Source: Amycolatopsis sp. GM8
GTDB lineage: Bacteria > Actinomycetota > Actinomycetes > Mycobacteriales > Pseudonocardiaceae
NCBI RefSeq assembly: GCF_021653975.1
Contig: NZ_JAJKFK010000001.1
Location: 1-64,000, forward strand
DNA: 64,000 bases
Reading direction: 5' to 3'
The notes beneath the pieces are model-generated. The model had not been told where the DNA came from, ran no database searches, and saw only the letters and a program-made list of their open reading frames with translations. Of the stretch, positions 18,120 to 26,232 are shown one piece after another. The number at the start of each line of letters is the position of its first letter. Within the stretch, counting starts at the first letter, position 1. Made by a program: the position numbers and the translations under genes.

Positions 18120-18830
18120 TCACAGCCACGCCGCCAGTCGTGGGGCGGGCGAGCCGTCGGCGGCCGTGACCCCGTGCGGGCGACCGGTGAGGTAGGCCGT
18201 GATGCCGGCGAGTGGGCCGCTGACCGCGATCGGTGTTCCCTCGCCCGCAAGGTGCCAGCGGTCGCCCGTGTCGGTGGCGGTGAGGGTGAGTGCCTGGCCG
18301 GGCACGGTGCCGCGTTTGCCGACCACGTCGTCGGAGAGTGCGGTCAGAAACCCGGCAGGCAGGTCGGTGAAGCCGATGCCGGCGGCCAGGTCGACGGCGT
18401 GCACGCAGACCTCCCTGGCGCGCAGCCACGGCACCTCGGTCGCCGGTACCGTCCGGCCCTGGGCCGTCACCACCTCGGTGCGCCATTGGGATGCCCGCAG
18501 GCCGGCCATGGCGGTGGCGAGCCGCTCGGCGGACTCGCGCAGCCAGCCACTCAATGCGTGCGCGGGGCGGTGCGCTCCCGCCTCGATATCGGCTGCCCGC
18601 TGGTCCGGGGAGGAGTACATCGGCGTCCGCTCCCCGGTGGCCGCCCAATGCGTGAGGTTGCCCAGCGCGTCGGCATTCCCCGCGATGTGCGCGATCAGGT
18701 TCTTGCGCGTCCAGCCGGGCAACCCGGACGGCAACCCCATTTCCGGCTCTCCCCAGCCGGCCACGGCTTTCAGCGTCAACTCGGTCCCGAAGTCGACCCA
18801 TCGCCGCGCATCGTCGACGGTGCGGCGCAT
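18120..18830 (-). CDS. Maleylpyruvate isomerase, mycothiol-dependent type
   Basis: 236-residue protein of the DinB/MDMPI superfamily. It has an N-terminal helical metal-binding domain (WTRKNLIAHIAGNADALGN, REVCVHAVDLAAGIGF) and a C-terminal MDMPI domain (GITAYLTGRPHGV). It isomerises maleylpyruvate to fumarylpyruvate using mycothiol, the actinobacterial thiol. ATG 18830 shares one base with the stop of the hydrolase gene (TGATG). The gene order dioxygenase-hydrolase-isomerase-hydroxylase makes the assignment firm. Confidence 0.88.
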   Translation of the reverse strand: MRRTVDDARRWVDFGTELTLKAVAGWGEPEMGLPSGLPGWTRKNLIAHIAGNADALGNLTHWAATGERTPMYSSPDQRAADIEAGAHRPAHALSGWLRESAERLATAMAGLRASQWRTEVVTAQGRTVPATEVPWLRAREVCVHAVDLAAGIGFTDLPAGFLTALSDDVVGKRGTVPGQALTLTATDTGDRWHLAGEGTPIAVSGPLAGITAYLTGRPHGVTAADGSPAPRLAAWL

Positions 18831-19672
18831 CAGTCGCCGCTCGTCTTGACGACCCGGTTCTCGAGCCGGCCGATGCCGTCGATTTCCGCGACGACGGTTT
18901 CTCCGCCGAGGAGAAAGCGTTTCGGGTCGCGGGCGTGGCCGACTCCGCCGGGGGTGCCGGTGGCGATGATGTCGCCCGGGTTGAGCCGCACGATGGTCGA
19001 GACATATTCGACCAGCGCGACCGGGTCGAAGAGCAGGTCCCCGGTGTGGTCGTTTTGCATCACTTCGCCGTCGACACTGAGGCGGATGTCCAGGGCAGGC
19101 CGGGTGCCTCCGGGCAGTTCGTCTGGGGTGACCAGCCAGGGTCCGACCGGGGTGGAGGAGTCCCACATCTTGCCCTGCAACCATTCCCGGGTACGGAACT
19201 GCCAGTCCCGGCAGGTGATGTCGTTGAGAACGGTGAACCCCGCGATCGCGGCTTCCGCCTCGGTGCCGCGGGCGCGGCGCACCGGTCGGCCGATAACCAC
19301 CGCCAACTCGACTTCCCAGTCGAATTCTTCTGTCTCCTCGGGCCGGGCGATCGGATCAGTCGCACCGATCAGGCAGTCCGCGAACTTCGCAAACAAAGTC
19401 GGGTATTCGGGCAGGGCGCGACCCATTTCCTGAATGTGGGTGCGGTAGTTCAACCCGACACACACAATCTTCGACGGGACCGGCACCACCGGCGCGAAAT
19501 CCGCCCCCTCACATGGATACGTGGTGGCGGGGTCGACGGTCGCGGCGTAGTCCGCCCAATCGGCGCGGGCGAGGAACGTCCCGACATCCGTGGCACCGAG
19601 GTCGACCAGCCGCTGTTCATCGACCCGGACCGCGCGGGTGGCTCCATCAACCCGGAGTGTGGCCAGCTTCAT
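18830..19672 (-). CDS. Fumarylpyruvate hydrolase (FAA hydrolase family)
   Basis: 280-residue FAH-fold enzyme. VCVGLNYRTHIQEMG begins the C-terminal domain; the metal/catalytic acids are in FDWEVELAVVIGRP; TGTPGGVGHARDP closes the active site. It hydrolyses fumarylpyruvate to fumarate and pyruvate, the last gentisate-pathway step. ATG 19672 overlaps the end of the dioxygenase gene by 4 nt. FAH enzymes are broad, but the neighbours fix the substrate. Confidence 0.9.
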   Translation of the reverse strand: MKLATLRVDGATRAVRVDEQRLVDLGATDVGTFLARADWADYAATVDPATTYPCEGADFAPVVPVPSKIVCVGLNYRTHIQEMGRALPEYPTLFAKFADCLIGATDPIARPEETEEFDWEVELAVVIGRPVRRARGTEAEAAIAGFTVLNDITCRDWQFRTREWLQGKMWDSSTPVGPWLVTPDELPGGTRPALDIRLSVDGEVMQNDHTGDLLFDPVALVEYVSTIVRLNPGDIIATGTPGGVGHARDPKRFLLGGETVVAEIDGIGRLENRVVKTSGD

Positions 19673-20823
19673 CGCGATCCCCCTTCGGTGCGGGCGAGTC
19701 CGAGTGCCTCGAACACCGGGGCATCACTGAACCGGAACACGTCCAAACCTCCCGAATCCGAATCACTGCTACCGGCCTCGGACCTGATCGAGAAGGGTTC
19801 CCACGAGGGCACCACGAACAGATCACCCCGAGCCACCGACCACCTCGTCTCCCCCACCGTCACCACACCCGAGCCGTCGAACACCTGATACACCGAGGAC
19901 CCCGTCTCCCGCACCGGCGCTGTCTCCGTGCCGCGAGTAATCCGGTGGAACTCCGCGCGGATCGTCGCCAGCACATCCCCACCCGTCGCCGGATTCACGT
20001 ACCGAACCACGGCGTGACCCGGCTCGACCGTCCCGCCGTAGCCCTCCTTCTCCAATGCCAACTGATCAGCCAGCGCACGATCGGTGAACTCCCATTTATA
20101 GGCCAGCAACGGCGAACCGCGGCCCACCTCGCCCACCCCCACCGGGCGCAACCCCGGATACCCCCACAACCGCTCCGACCGCGACCGCGACGGCGTGCCC
20201 CGCTCGGCCTCGGAAACCCGGTCCCTGCCGAACTCGAAAAACTGTGCCTCGGTCACATACTGGAACGGGATATCCAACCCATCGATCCACGCCATCGGCT
20301 CCGCCGCGGCGTTGTGGTGCGCATGCCAGTTCCAGCCTGCCTGCGGCAGGAAATCGCCACGCCTCATCGGCACCGGATCCCCACCGACCACGGTCCACAC
20401 GCCCGATCCCTCGACCACGAACCGGAACGCGTGTTGGGTATGCCGATGCTCCGGGGCGTCCTCCCCCGGCATCAAATACTGGATCGCCGCCCACAACGTC
20501 GGCGTCGCGAACGGCCGCCCACCCAGACTCGGGTTGGCCAGCGCGATCGCGCGCCGCTCACCCCCACGACCCACCGGCACCAGATCACCGGCCTGCGCCG
20601 CCAGGGCCCGCAACCGGTCCCACCGCCACAGATGCGGCATCGCCCGCGAACGCGGGTGCACCGGCATCAGGTCACCGATCTCGGTCCACAACGGAACCAG
20701 AAGCTCCTGCTCGAAATCGTGGTACAGCTGCTCGAGTTCGGGGGTCACCTTCGGCTGGCCCGGCTCATCCACTGCCCGTAACCGCACAACAGACCCATCA
20801 CCGCTCGTTATCGGCACGCCCAT
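19669..20823 (-). CDS. Gentisate 1,2-dioxygenase
   Basis: 384-residue bicupin Fe(II) dioxygenase. The first cupin carries MPGEDAPEHRHTQHAFRF, with His126 and His128 as iron ligands; the second cupin is near residues 260-360 (SSVYQVFDGSGVV...GDLFVVPSWEPF). It cleaves gentisate to maleylpyruvate. The proposed ATG at 20823 has no strong ribosome site, and the frame runs open to 20940, but the extension would cover the operator repeats; the start is likely but not certain. First gene of the gentisate operon. Confidence 0.92.
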   Translation of the reverse strand: MGVPITSGDGSVVRLRAVDEPGQPKVTPELEQLYHDFEQELLVPLWTEIGDLMPVHPRSRAMPHLWRWDRLRALAAQAGDLVPVGRGGERRAIALANPSLGGRPFATPTLWAAIQYLMPGEDAPEHRHTQHAFRFVVEGSGVWTVVGGDPVPMRRGDFLPQAGWNWHAHHNAAAEPMAWIDGLDIPFQYVTEAQFFEFGRDRVSEAERGTPSRSRSERLWGYPGLRPVGVGEVGRGSPLLAYKWEFTDRALADQLALEKEGYGGTVEPGHAVVRYVNPATGGDVLATIRAEFHRITRGTETAPVRETGSSVYQVFDGSGVVTVGETRWSVARGDLFVVPSWEPFSIRSEAGSSDSDSGGLDVFRFSDAPVFEALGLARTEGGSR

Positions 20824-20850
20824 GAAGCCAGCATCGACCACACCGCCGCC

Positions 20851-20878
20851 ACAGAACGCGAGATTCTGTAGAACAGAA
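20851..20878. promoter_or_regulatory. Three alternating ACAGAA/TTCTGT half-sites upstream of gentisate operon
   Basis: ACAGAA (20851-20856), TTCTGT (20864-20869) and ACAGAA (20873-20878) form two overlapping inverted repeats with spacers of 7 and 3 bp. They sit 28-55 bp before the gentisate dioxygenase start and just after the TetR stop. This is the natural place for a repressor or activator of the gentisate operon. Confidence 0.6.
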
Positions 20879-20881
20879 CGC

Positions 20882-21517
20882 TCAGCCTCGAGAACGCCGA
20901 CGGGGCTTGGCCGCGGAGGCGCGCTCTGTTCGGAGCCCATCGATCAGCGCCTCGGCCGCTTCGTGGAGCTCACTAGCCTCGACACCGTCCAGCAGCTCCG
21001 TCGAGATCCCGAGCAGAAAGGCATGGACCAGCGCACCGATGACCTCGGGCCTCGTCCGGTCGCCGAGTTCGCCAGTGTGTTGACCGCGCCGGACGCATTC
21101 GACGATACGGCTGCGATCGGCTTCCCTGCGGCGAGCCGCCGCTTCACGCGCGGCGACGGACTCCTCCGAGGCCGCACCGACCGTCGCGGACAAAGTGACG
21201 AGGCACCCGAGCGGGTGCCGAGGGTCACTTTGCATGGTGATGGAGGCGTGCAGCATCTGCGAGAGCGCCTCCGCCGCGCTCAACCGCGTATCCGCCACCA
21301 GGTCGGTGACCTGCCCCGGGCCCATCACGTAGTGCGTCACCGCGCGCTCGAACAGCCCGCTCTTCGAGCCGAACGCGCCATAGAGGCTCGCCGACGACAG
21401 CCCCGTAGCCGCTCGTAACTGCGCGAGCGTCGCCGCCTCGAAGCCGCGTTCCCAGAACACGGCCATCGCCGCGTCCAGCGCCTGGTCCTCGACGAACTTC
21501 CTCGGTCGTCCCGCCAT
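20882..21517 (-). CDS. TetR/AcrR family transcriptional regulator
   Basis: 211-residue TetR protein. Its HTH spans residues about 10-55 (ATLAQLRAATGLSSASLYGAFGSKSGLFERA) and is followed by an all-helical effector domain of the YxaF/LmrA kind (HPLGCLVTLSATVGA). ATG 21517 is only 20 bp from the start of the divergent MFS gene, and its stop abuts the gentisate operator. It could therefore regulate the MFS exporter, the gentisate operon, or both. The arginine-rich C-terminus (PRRRSRG) is unusual. Confidence 0.88.
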   Translation of the reverse strand: MAGRPRKFVEDQALDAAMAVFWERGFEAATLAQLRAATGLSSASLYGAFGSKSGLFERAVTHYVMGPGQVTDLVADTRLSAAEALSQMLHASITMQSDPRHPLGCLVTLSATVGAASEESVAAREAAARRREADRSRIVECVRRGQHTGELGDRTRPEVIGALVHAFLLGISTELLDGVEASELHEAAEALIDGLRTERASAAKPRRRSRG

Positions 21518-21537
21518 GCGTCCAGCGAAAGAAGATC

Positions 21538-22737
21538 ATGTCCTCCCACGCACCCGTGTCCCCGCCGAGATCCGCCGCACCCCGAACCCTGCCCGTCCCC
21601 GCGCTGACATTGATGGCGCTGACCGGTTTCATCGTCATCATGACCGAGACGCTGCCTGCCGGGCTGCTGCCCCAATTCAGCAGTGACTTCGGCGTCAGCG
21701 AGGGGGGCGCGGGCCAGCTGGTGAGTGCTTACGCGCTGGGGACCGTGGTCGCGGCGATCCCGGCAATCGCGCTCACACAGCACGTCTCGCGCAAGAAGTT
21801 GCTGGTCGCCGGGCTGCTGGGGTTCCTGGTCGCGAACGGCGCGACGGCTCTCGCACCTGGGCTGACGGTCGCGCTCGTGGCCCGGTTCGTCGGTGGCGCG
21901 TTTTCCGGCCTGCTGTGGGGAATGCTGGCCGGGTACGCCCGCCGCATCGTCGCCCCCGCACAGGCGGGACGGGCCTTGGCGATCGCGATGACGGGCGCGC
22001 CGGTCGCGCTGTCGATCGGCACCCCGGTCGGATCATGGCTCGGTTCCGTGACCGGCTGGCGGTGGGCGTTCGCCTGCGTATCCGCGCTGACGCTCGTTGT
22101 CGCCGCCGCGGTCGTCATCGTGGTTCCGGATGTCGCGGGTATCCGGGCCACGTCACGTCCTCGCCTGACGCGCGTCGCCGCGCTGCCCGGGGTCGCCGCC
22201 GTGCTCGTCGTGGTCTTCGTCTGGATGCTCGCCCACAACCTGCTCTACACCTATGTCGCGCCGTTCCTCACTTCCGCGCATCTCGGGCTGCGGCCGGACG
22301 TCGCGCTGTTCGTGTTCGGCGTCGCCGCTCTCGGGGGTATCTTCGCGACCGGAGTTCTCATCGATCGCGCGCTTCGGGCCTTGACGCTGGGGAGCATTGC
22401 GATGTTCGCGTTCGTCGCGCTCGCACTCACTCTCGCTCCGGGTTCGTTGCTCGTCACGGTCTGCGCCATCGTCGGCTGGGGCTTCGCGTTCGGCGGGGCA
22501 GCGACCCTATTGCAGACGGCCATAGCGAACGCCGCAGGCGAGGCGGCTGACGTCGCCAATGCGATGCTCACGACGGTCTTCAACCTGGCCATCTTCGCGG
22601 CCGGTGCCGCCGGGGCGCTTCTCGTCGACGGAGCCGGCGCTCAAACCGTGTCCGCCGCAATGGGAATCCTTTCAGCGATCGCATTCCTGATCGCCGCCCT
22701 CGCCCGAACCCACGCCTTCCCCAAACCAGCGCGATGA
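21538..22737 (+). CDS. MFS transporter, DHA1 drug-efflux type
   Basis: 399-residue, about 12-segment carrier of the Cml/AraJ-like DHA1 group. The first segment is LMALTGFIVIMTETLPAGLLPQ, followed by GQLVSAYALGTVVAAIP and FVGGAFSGLLWGMLAGYARR. ATG 21538 leaves just 20 bp to the divergent TetR start, so one of the two may be leaderless, or the true start is ATG 21613. It likely exports a toxic compound or sugar and is probably controlled by the adjacent TetR. Confidence 0.87.
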   Translation: MSSHAPVSPPRSAAPRTLPVPALTLMALTGFIVIMTETLPAGLLPQFSSDFGVSEGGAGQLVSAYALGTVVAAIPAIALTQHVSRKKLLVAGLLGFLVANGATALAPGLTVALVARFVGGAFSGLLWGMLAGYARRIVAPAQAGRALAIAMTGAPVALSIGTPVGSWLGSVTGWRWAFACVSALTLVVAAAVVIVVPDVAGIRATSRPRLTRVAALPGVAAVLVVVFVWMLAHNLLYTYVAPFLTSAHLGLRPDVALFVFGVAALGGIFATGVLIDRALRALTLGSIAMFAFVALALTLAPGSLLVTVCAIVGWGFAFGGAATLLQTAIANAAGEAADVANAMLTTVFNLAIFAAGAAGALLVDGAGAQTVSAAMGILSAIAFLIAALARTHAFPKPAR

Positions 22738-22750
22738 CACCAAACCGCGA

Positions 22751-23848
22751 CTACGCCGTCCAGCGGCGGCCGGTCTCCGCAGCCTGCGCGACGGCCGCGA
22801 TCAGTTCCGAGTTGTGGACGCCGTGGTCGAAGCCGGGTGTGGTGAAGGTGCCATGCTCGATGTCGCGGGCAAGGCTGGCGTACATCTCGGCCACATTGAG
22901 CGCGGAGCCGGGCAGGGATCCCGCCACGGCCGGCTTCTCCGGGGCCTCGAAGGGCACGCTCGACGTCAGCGTCAGGTCGGCGCCCTGCACGCCGTAAATG
23001 GCACCGCCGGTGAGCTTCAACCACCCGTCGGAGCCGCGCAGCTCCAGGGTGAATAGTGCGTCCTCGGGCGAGACGCCGCCTTGGATGTCGGCGGTGACCA
23101 CTGCGCCCGATGTCGTCCGAGCCAGCACGTCGACGTGATCGGGGACCTCACGACGGCTGGTCCCGCCGGTGTCGGCGACCGTGGGCTGAGGCCACAGGGT
23201 CGCGGTGCGCGCGTCGATCTCGACGAGATCGCCGAGCACCGCCTCCACGATGTCCAGGGTGTGGCCCGCGGTGATGGTCAGCAGGTTCGCACCGGCGGCC
23301 ATTTCCTCGAAGTACTGGTAGTTCGAAAGGGTGGTGGGACCGAAGCCCAGCGAGGTCGACACCACACGGGCGTTGAGGGGCGTGCCAATGACACCGTCCG
23401 CGACCATCCGCGTCGCCCGGCGCACCGCGGGGTTGAGCCTGCCCTGCAGGCCGATGGCGTGATGCTGGGTCCGCACCGCGGAGGCGATTTCCTTTGCCTC
23501 GGTCAGTGATACCCCGAGCGGCGCTTCGCAGTACACCGCCTTACCGGCCTCGAGCGCCGCGAGGACGAGGTCGCGGTGCGCCGGAACCCGTACGGTAACG
23601 GTCACGATATCGACCGAACTGTCGGCGATCATCCGGAACGGGTCGGAAAACCATTGCGAGGCACCGAATGCCGCCGCGGCCTCGCGCGCGCTCTGCTCGT
23701 GGCGGGTGGCCACCGCGGCCAGGACCACCGAATCCAGACCCTGGATCGCCGGTATGTGGGACACCTGCGCCCAGCTCGCCTTGGTGTCGGCCCCGACGAC
23801 CCCGACCCGGTAGCCGCGTCCTGACCTGCTTGTCTCCTGAGTTGTCAC
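22751..23848 (-). CDS. Gfo/Idh/MocA family oxidoreductase with altered catalytic motif
   Basis: 365-residue protein with an N-terminal Rossmann fold (YRVGVVGADTKASWAQ) and a C-terminal alpha/beta domain. In place of the usual EKP catalytic motif it has YCEAPLG, so the lysine normally needed for hydride transfer is Ala. Similar substitutions occur in Gal80-like sensor proteins. It converges on the MFS gene (13-bp gap) and is divergent from an XRE regulator. It may bind a sugar-like ligand or NAD(P) without classical dehydrogenase activity. Confidence 0.85.
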   Translation of the reverse strand: MTTQETSRSGRGYRVGVVGADTKASWAQVSHIPAIQGLDSVVLAAVATRHEQSAREAAAAFGASQWFSDPFRMIADSSVDIVTVTVRVPAHRDLVLAALEAGKAVYCEAPLGVSLTEAKEIASAVRTQHHAIGLQGRLNPAVRRATRMVADGVIGTPLNARVVSTSLGFGPTTLSNYQYFEEMAAGANLLTITAGHTLDIVEAVLGDLVEIDARTATLWPQPTVADTGGTSRREVPDHVDVLARTTSGAVVTADIQGGVSPEDALFTLELRGSDGWLKLTGGAIYGVQGADLTLTSSVPFEAPEKPAVAGSLPGSALNVAEMYASLARDIEHGTFTTPGFDHGVHNSELIAAVAQAAETGRRWTA

Positions 23849-23896
23849 GATCTTCAGTCGACACCCCGCGCCGGGTCACAACCAGGTCGAGTGCTC

Positions 23897-23917
23897 CCTG
23901 GTCACGACATGACCAGG
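23897..23917. promoter_or_regulatory. Inverted repeat in oxidoreductase/XRE divergent promoter
   Basis: The 8-bp arms CCTGGTCA and TGACCAGG are separated by CGACA, 30 bp before the XRE start and 49 bp before the oxidoreductase start. It is a likely operator for the XRE protein. Confidence 0.55.
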
Positions 23918-23946
23918 CACGGCGCCGAAACCCTTCGTAGTCTGGG

Positions 23947-24807
23947 GTGGTGTCCAGCAAGTCCAACACGGTGCTGGGGTCGTTCCTGCGCTCCCGGCGT
24001 GATCGGCTGACCCCCGCCCAAGCCGGGATCACCCCGTTCCCGGGACCGCGGCGGGTACCCGGTCTGCGGAAGGAAGAGCTCGCCGTGCTGGTCGGGATCA
24101 GCCCCGATCACTACAGCCGCCTCGAACAAGGCCGCCAGGCCACGCTGAGCGAGGACCTGTGCGACGCACTCGCCCGGGCCCTGCAGCTGGACGAACTGGA
24201 GAGCAAGCACCTGCGGACCCTCGCCGCCCGCTCACCGCGACGAGCGCGGTGGCAGTCCGCGCAGCACCCCGAGCCCGGCCTGCTACGGGTGATGACGGCG
24301 CTGGAAGAGCTGCCCGTCCTGCTGCTCGGGCGGCGCTCGGAAGTGCTGGCCCGCAACGCATTGCTGGAGGCCGTCCTGGGCACCACGTTCGAACCCGGGA
24401 CTTCCTTCGTCCGCTGGCTCTTGCTGGATCCGGCGGCCCGCGAACGCATCACCAACTGGGACGAGTTCGCCGCTGCCGCCGTCGGCGGCCTGCGGTACGA
24501 GATCGGCAGGCATCCCGACGACGCCAAACTCAGGGAGCTGATCGACGAGCTTCGCGCGGACTCGCCCGCGGTGGCGCGGTGGTGGGACGAGCAGGGTGTC
24601 ATCGACCGCACCTCACTGATCAAGCGGATCCGCCATCCCGCGGCGGGTCTCCTCGAGTTCGGCGTCGAGTCGGTCTCCGCCCCGCACTGCCCGGACCAGC
24701 GGCTGGTGATCTACACCGTCGAGCCCGATTCACCGACTGCCCGGACCATGCCCCTGTTGCACAGCTGGGCCTACGCCCAGACGGATCTTGCCGAACCCGC
24801 CAAGTAG
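23947..24807 (+). CDS. XRE-type regulator with MmyB-like ligand-binding domain
   Basis: 286-residue regulator common in actinomycetes. Its N-terminal HTH_31 domain carries RVPGLRKEELAVLVGISPDHYSRLEQG. The C-terminal MmyB-like PAS fold contains LVIYTVEPDSPTARTMPLL. Start codons GTG 23947 and GTG 23950 are adjacent. It is divergent from the Gfo/Idh/MocA gene, with an inverted repeat between, and probably represses or activates it. In other actinomycetes MmyB-type proteins bind fatty-acid-like ligands and often control a divergent oxidoreductase. Confidence 0.88.
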   Translation: MVSSKSNTVLGSFLRSRRDRLTPAQAGITPFPGPRRVPGLRKEELAVLVGISPDHYSRLEQGRQATLSEDLCDALARALQLDELESKHLRTLAARSPRRARWQSAQHPEPGLLRVMTALEELPVLLLGRRSEVLARNALLEAVLGTTFEPGTSFVRWLLLDPAARERITNWDEFAAAAVGGLRYEIGRHPDDAKLRELIDELRADSPAVARWWDEQGVIDRTSLIKRIRHPAAGLLEFGVESVSAPHCPDQRLVIYTVEPDSPTARTMPLLHSWAYAQTDLAEPAK

Positions 24808-24833
24808 ACCGGCCTTGCCGGGACTCCCGCGGC

Positions 24834-26081
24834 TCACGCGCCCGGGCCGGCGACCACCCCTCGTGAGTGCAGGCCGCCGATCTCGGCCTCGCTCAGTCCG
24901 AGGCGGTCGGCGAGCACCTCGTCTGTCTCGCGTCCCAGTAGCGGCGCCACGCCCGCCTCGCCGTACGCCGCATTCCAGCGCAGCGGGGAACGAGCCGTGA
25001 TCGCCGGCGCGCCGCCGGGCAGGGCCGTATCGGCGAGGACGGGGTGCCGTCCGGCCCGGTGATCGGCGACGACGTCGCGTGTGCCCTGGTACCGGCCCCA
25101 CAGCACCTTCGCGGCGTCGAGCTCGTCGTGCACCTGCTTGAAATCCCGGGCCGCGAACCAGGGCCGGAGGATCGCGGCGATCGTCTCACGCAGCCGGTAG
25201 CGGTCGGCTTCGTTCGTCAGGTCCGCTCCCATCGCGGTCGCGAGAGCCGCGAACACCTCCCGGGTACCGGTAACGTCGCACAATGCCGACCATTGCCCCT
25301 CGGTCAGTGCGACGACCATGACGCGCCGTCCGTCCGAGCAGACGAAATCGACACCGAAGCTGCCGTAGACATGGTTACCGTGCCGCGGACGTTCCGTTCC
25401 CTTTTCGGCGGTCTCCGACAGCCAGCCCAGGTTCGCCACCCCGGCCAGCGCGACGTCGGCGAGCGCCAGCTCGATGTAGGCGCCACGACCGGTGTGGGAC
25501 CGTTGGTACACCGCGGCGAGCACACCGGTCGACACTGTCAGGCCGGTCACCAGATCCCAGGCCGGCAGGACGTGGTTGACCGGCGCACCGCCGACCTCGG
25601 GCCCCGTGATGCCGGGGATGCCGACCTCCGCATTGACGGTGTAGTCCACCGCGGGACGGCCATCGGGATGTCCCTGCACGCGCAGGTGGACGAGGTCGGG
25701 CCGGTGCGCGACCAGCACATTGTTGGCCATCCAGCGCCGGCCCACCACGTTGTCCACCAGGATTCCCCGGTTCTGACCTGGCGCGGTGATCAGCGCCACG
25801 ACGAGCTCGCGCCCTTCCGGCGAGCGCATGTCCACCGCGATCGACCGTTTGCCCTTGTTCAACGACGCCCAGTAGTAGGACTCCCCCTCGCCGGGCCCGG
25901 TCCCGTGACCGACAACCGGCCAGCGGTGGTGATCGCTGCCTCCGCCGATCGGGTCGATACGGATGACCTGCGCGCCGAGCTGGGCGAGCGTCATTCCTCC
26001 GGTGGGGCCGGCAACGAAGCTCGCGCATTCGACGATTTCCAGGCCGGTCAGCGGCTTCGGGGCGGAATCGGTCTCGGGCAT
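24834..26081 (-). CDS. Class III (CaiB/BaiF) CoA-transferase; possibly mesaconyl-CoA isomerase-like
   Basis: 415-residue family III CoA-transferase. LTGLEIVECASFVAGP opens the Rossmann domain, and VDYTVNAEVGIPGITGP contains the position of the catalytic Asp that forms the aspartyl-CoA anhydride. The wording of that segment and HVLPAWDLVTGLTVSTG resemble 2-methylfumaryl-CoA (mesaconyl-CoA) C1-C4 CoA transferases, but that is recollection, not a search. It follows the 2-oxoglutarate dioxygenase gene by 151 bp on the same strand. It moves CoA within or between acids, with no ATP. Confidence 0.85.
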   Translation of the reverse strand: MPETDSAPKPLTGLEIVECASFVAGPTGGMTLAQLGAQVIRIDPIGGGSDHHRWPVVGHGTGPGEGESYYWASLNKGKRSIAVDMRSPEGRELVVALITAPGQNRGILVDNVVGRRWMANNVLVAHRPDLVHLRVQGHPDGRPAVDYTVNAEVGIPGITGPEVGGAPVNHVLPAWDLVTGLTVSTGVLAAVYQRSHTGRGAYIELALADVALAGVANLGWLSETAEKGTERPRHGNHVYGSFGVDFVCSDGRRVMVVALTEGQWSALCDVTGTREVFAALATAMGADLTNEADRYRLRETIAAILRPWFAARDFKQVHDELDAAKVLWGRYQGTRDVVADHRAGRHPVLADTALPGGAPAITARSPLRWNAAYGEAGVAPLLGRETDEVLADRLGLSEAEIGGLHSRGVVAGPGA

Positions 26082-26215
26082 GGGATCCTTCTCAGTGCAC
26101 GGTCACGATCATCGGCTGGCCGCACGATATCGGGAACGAAGCGCGCCGCGTGGGACGAGGAGACGAAGATCGCACGAAGGGCGCCGGTGAGGAGATGGGC
26201 CCCAGACGGTGAACC

Positions 26216-26232
26216 TGGCGAGACGCTCGCCA
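26216..26232 (-). terminator. Short stem-loop after the dioxygenase gene
   Basis: The arms TGGCGAG and CTCGCCA with loop ACG lie directly after the stop codon of the 2-oxoglutarate dioxygenase. It could be a weak terminator or an operator for the downstream CoA-transferase. Confidence 0.35.
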
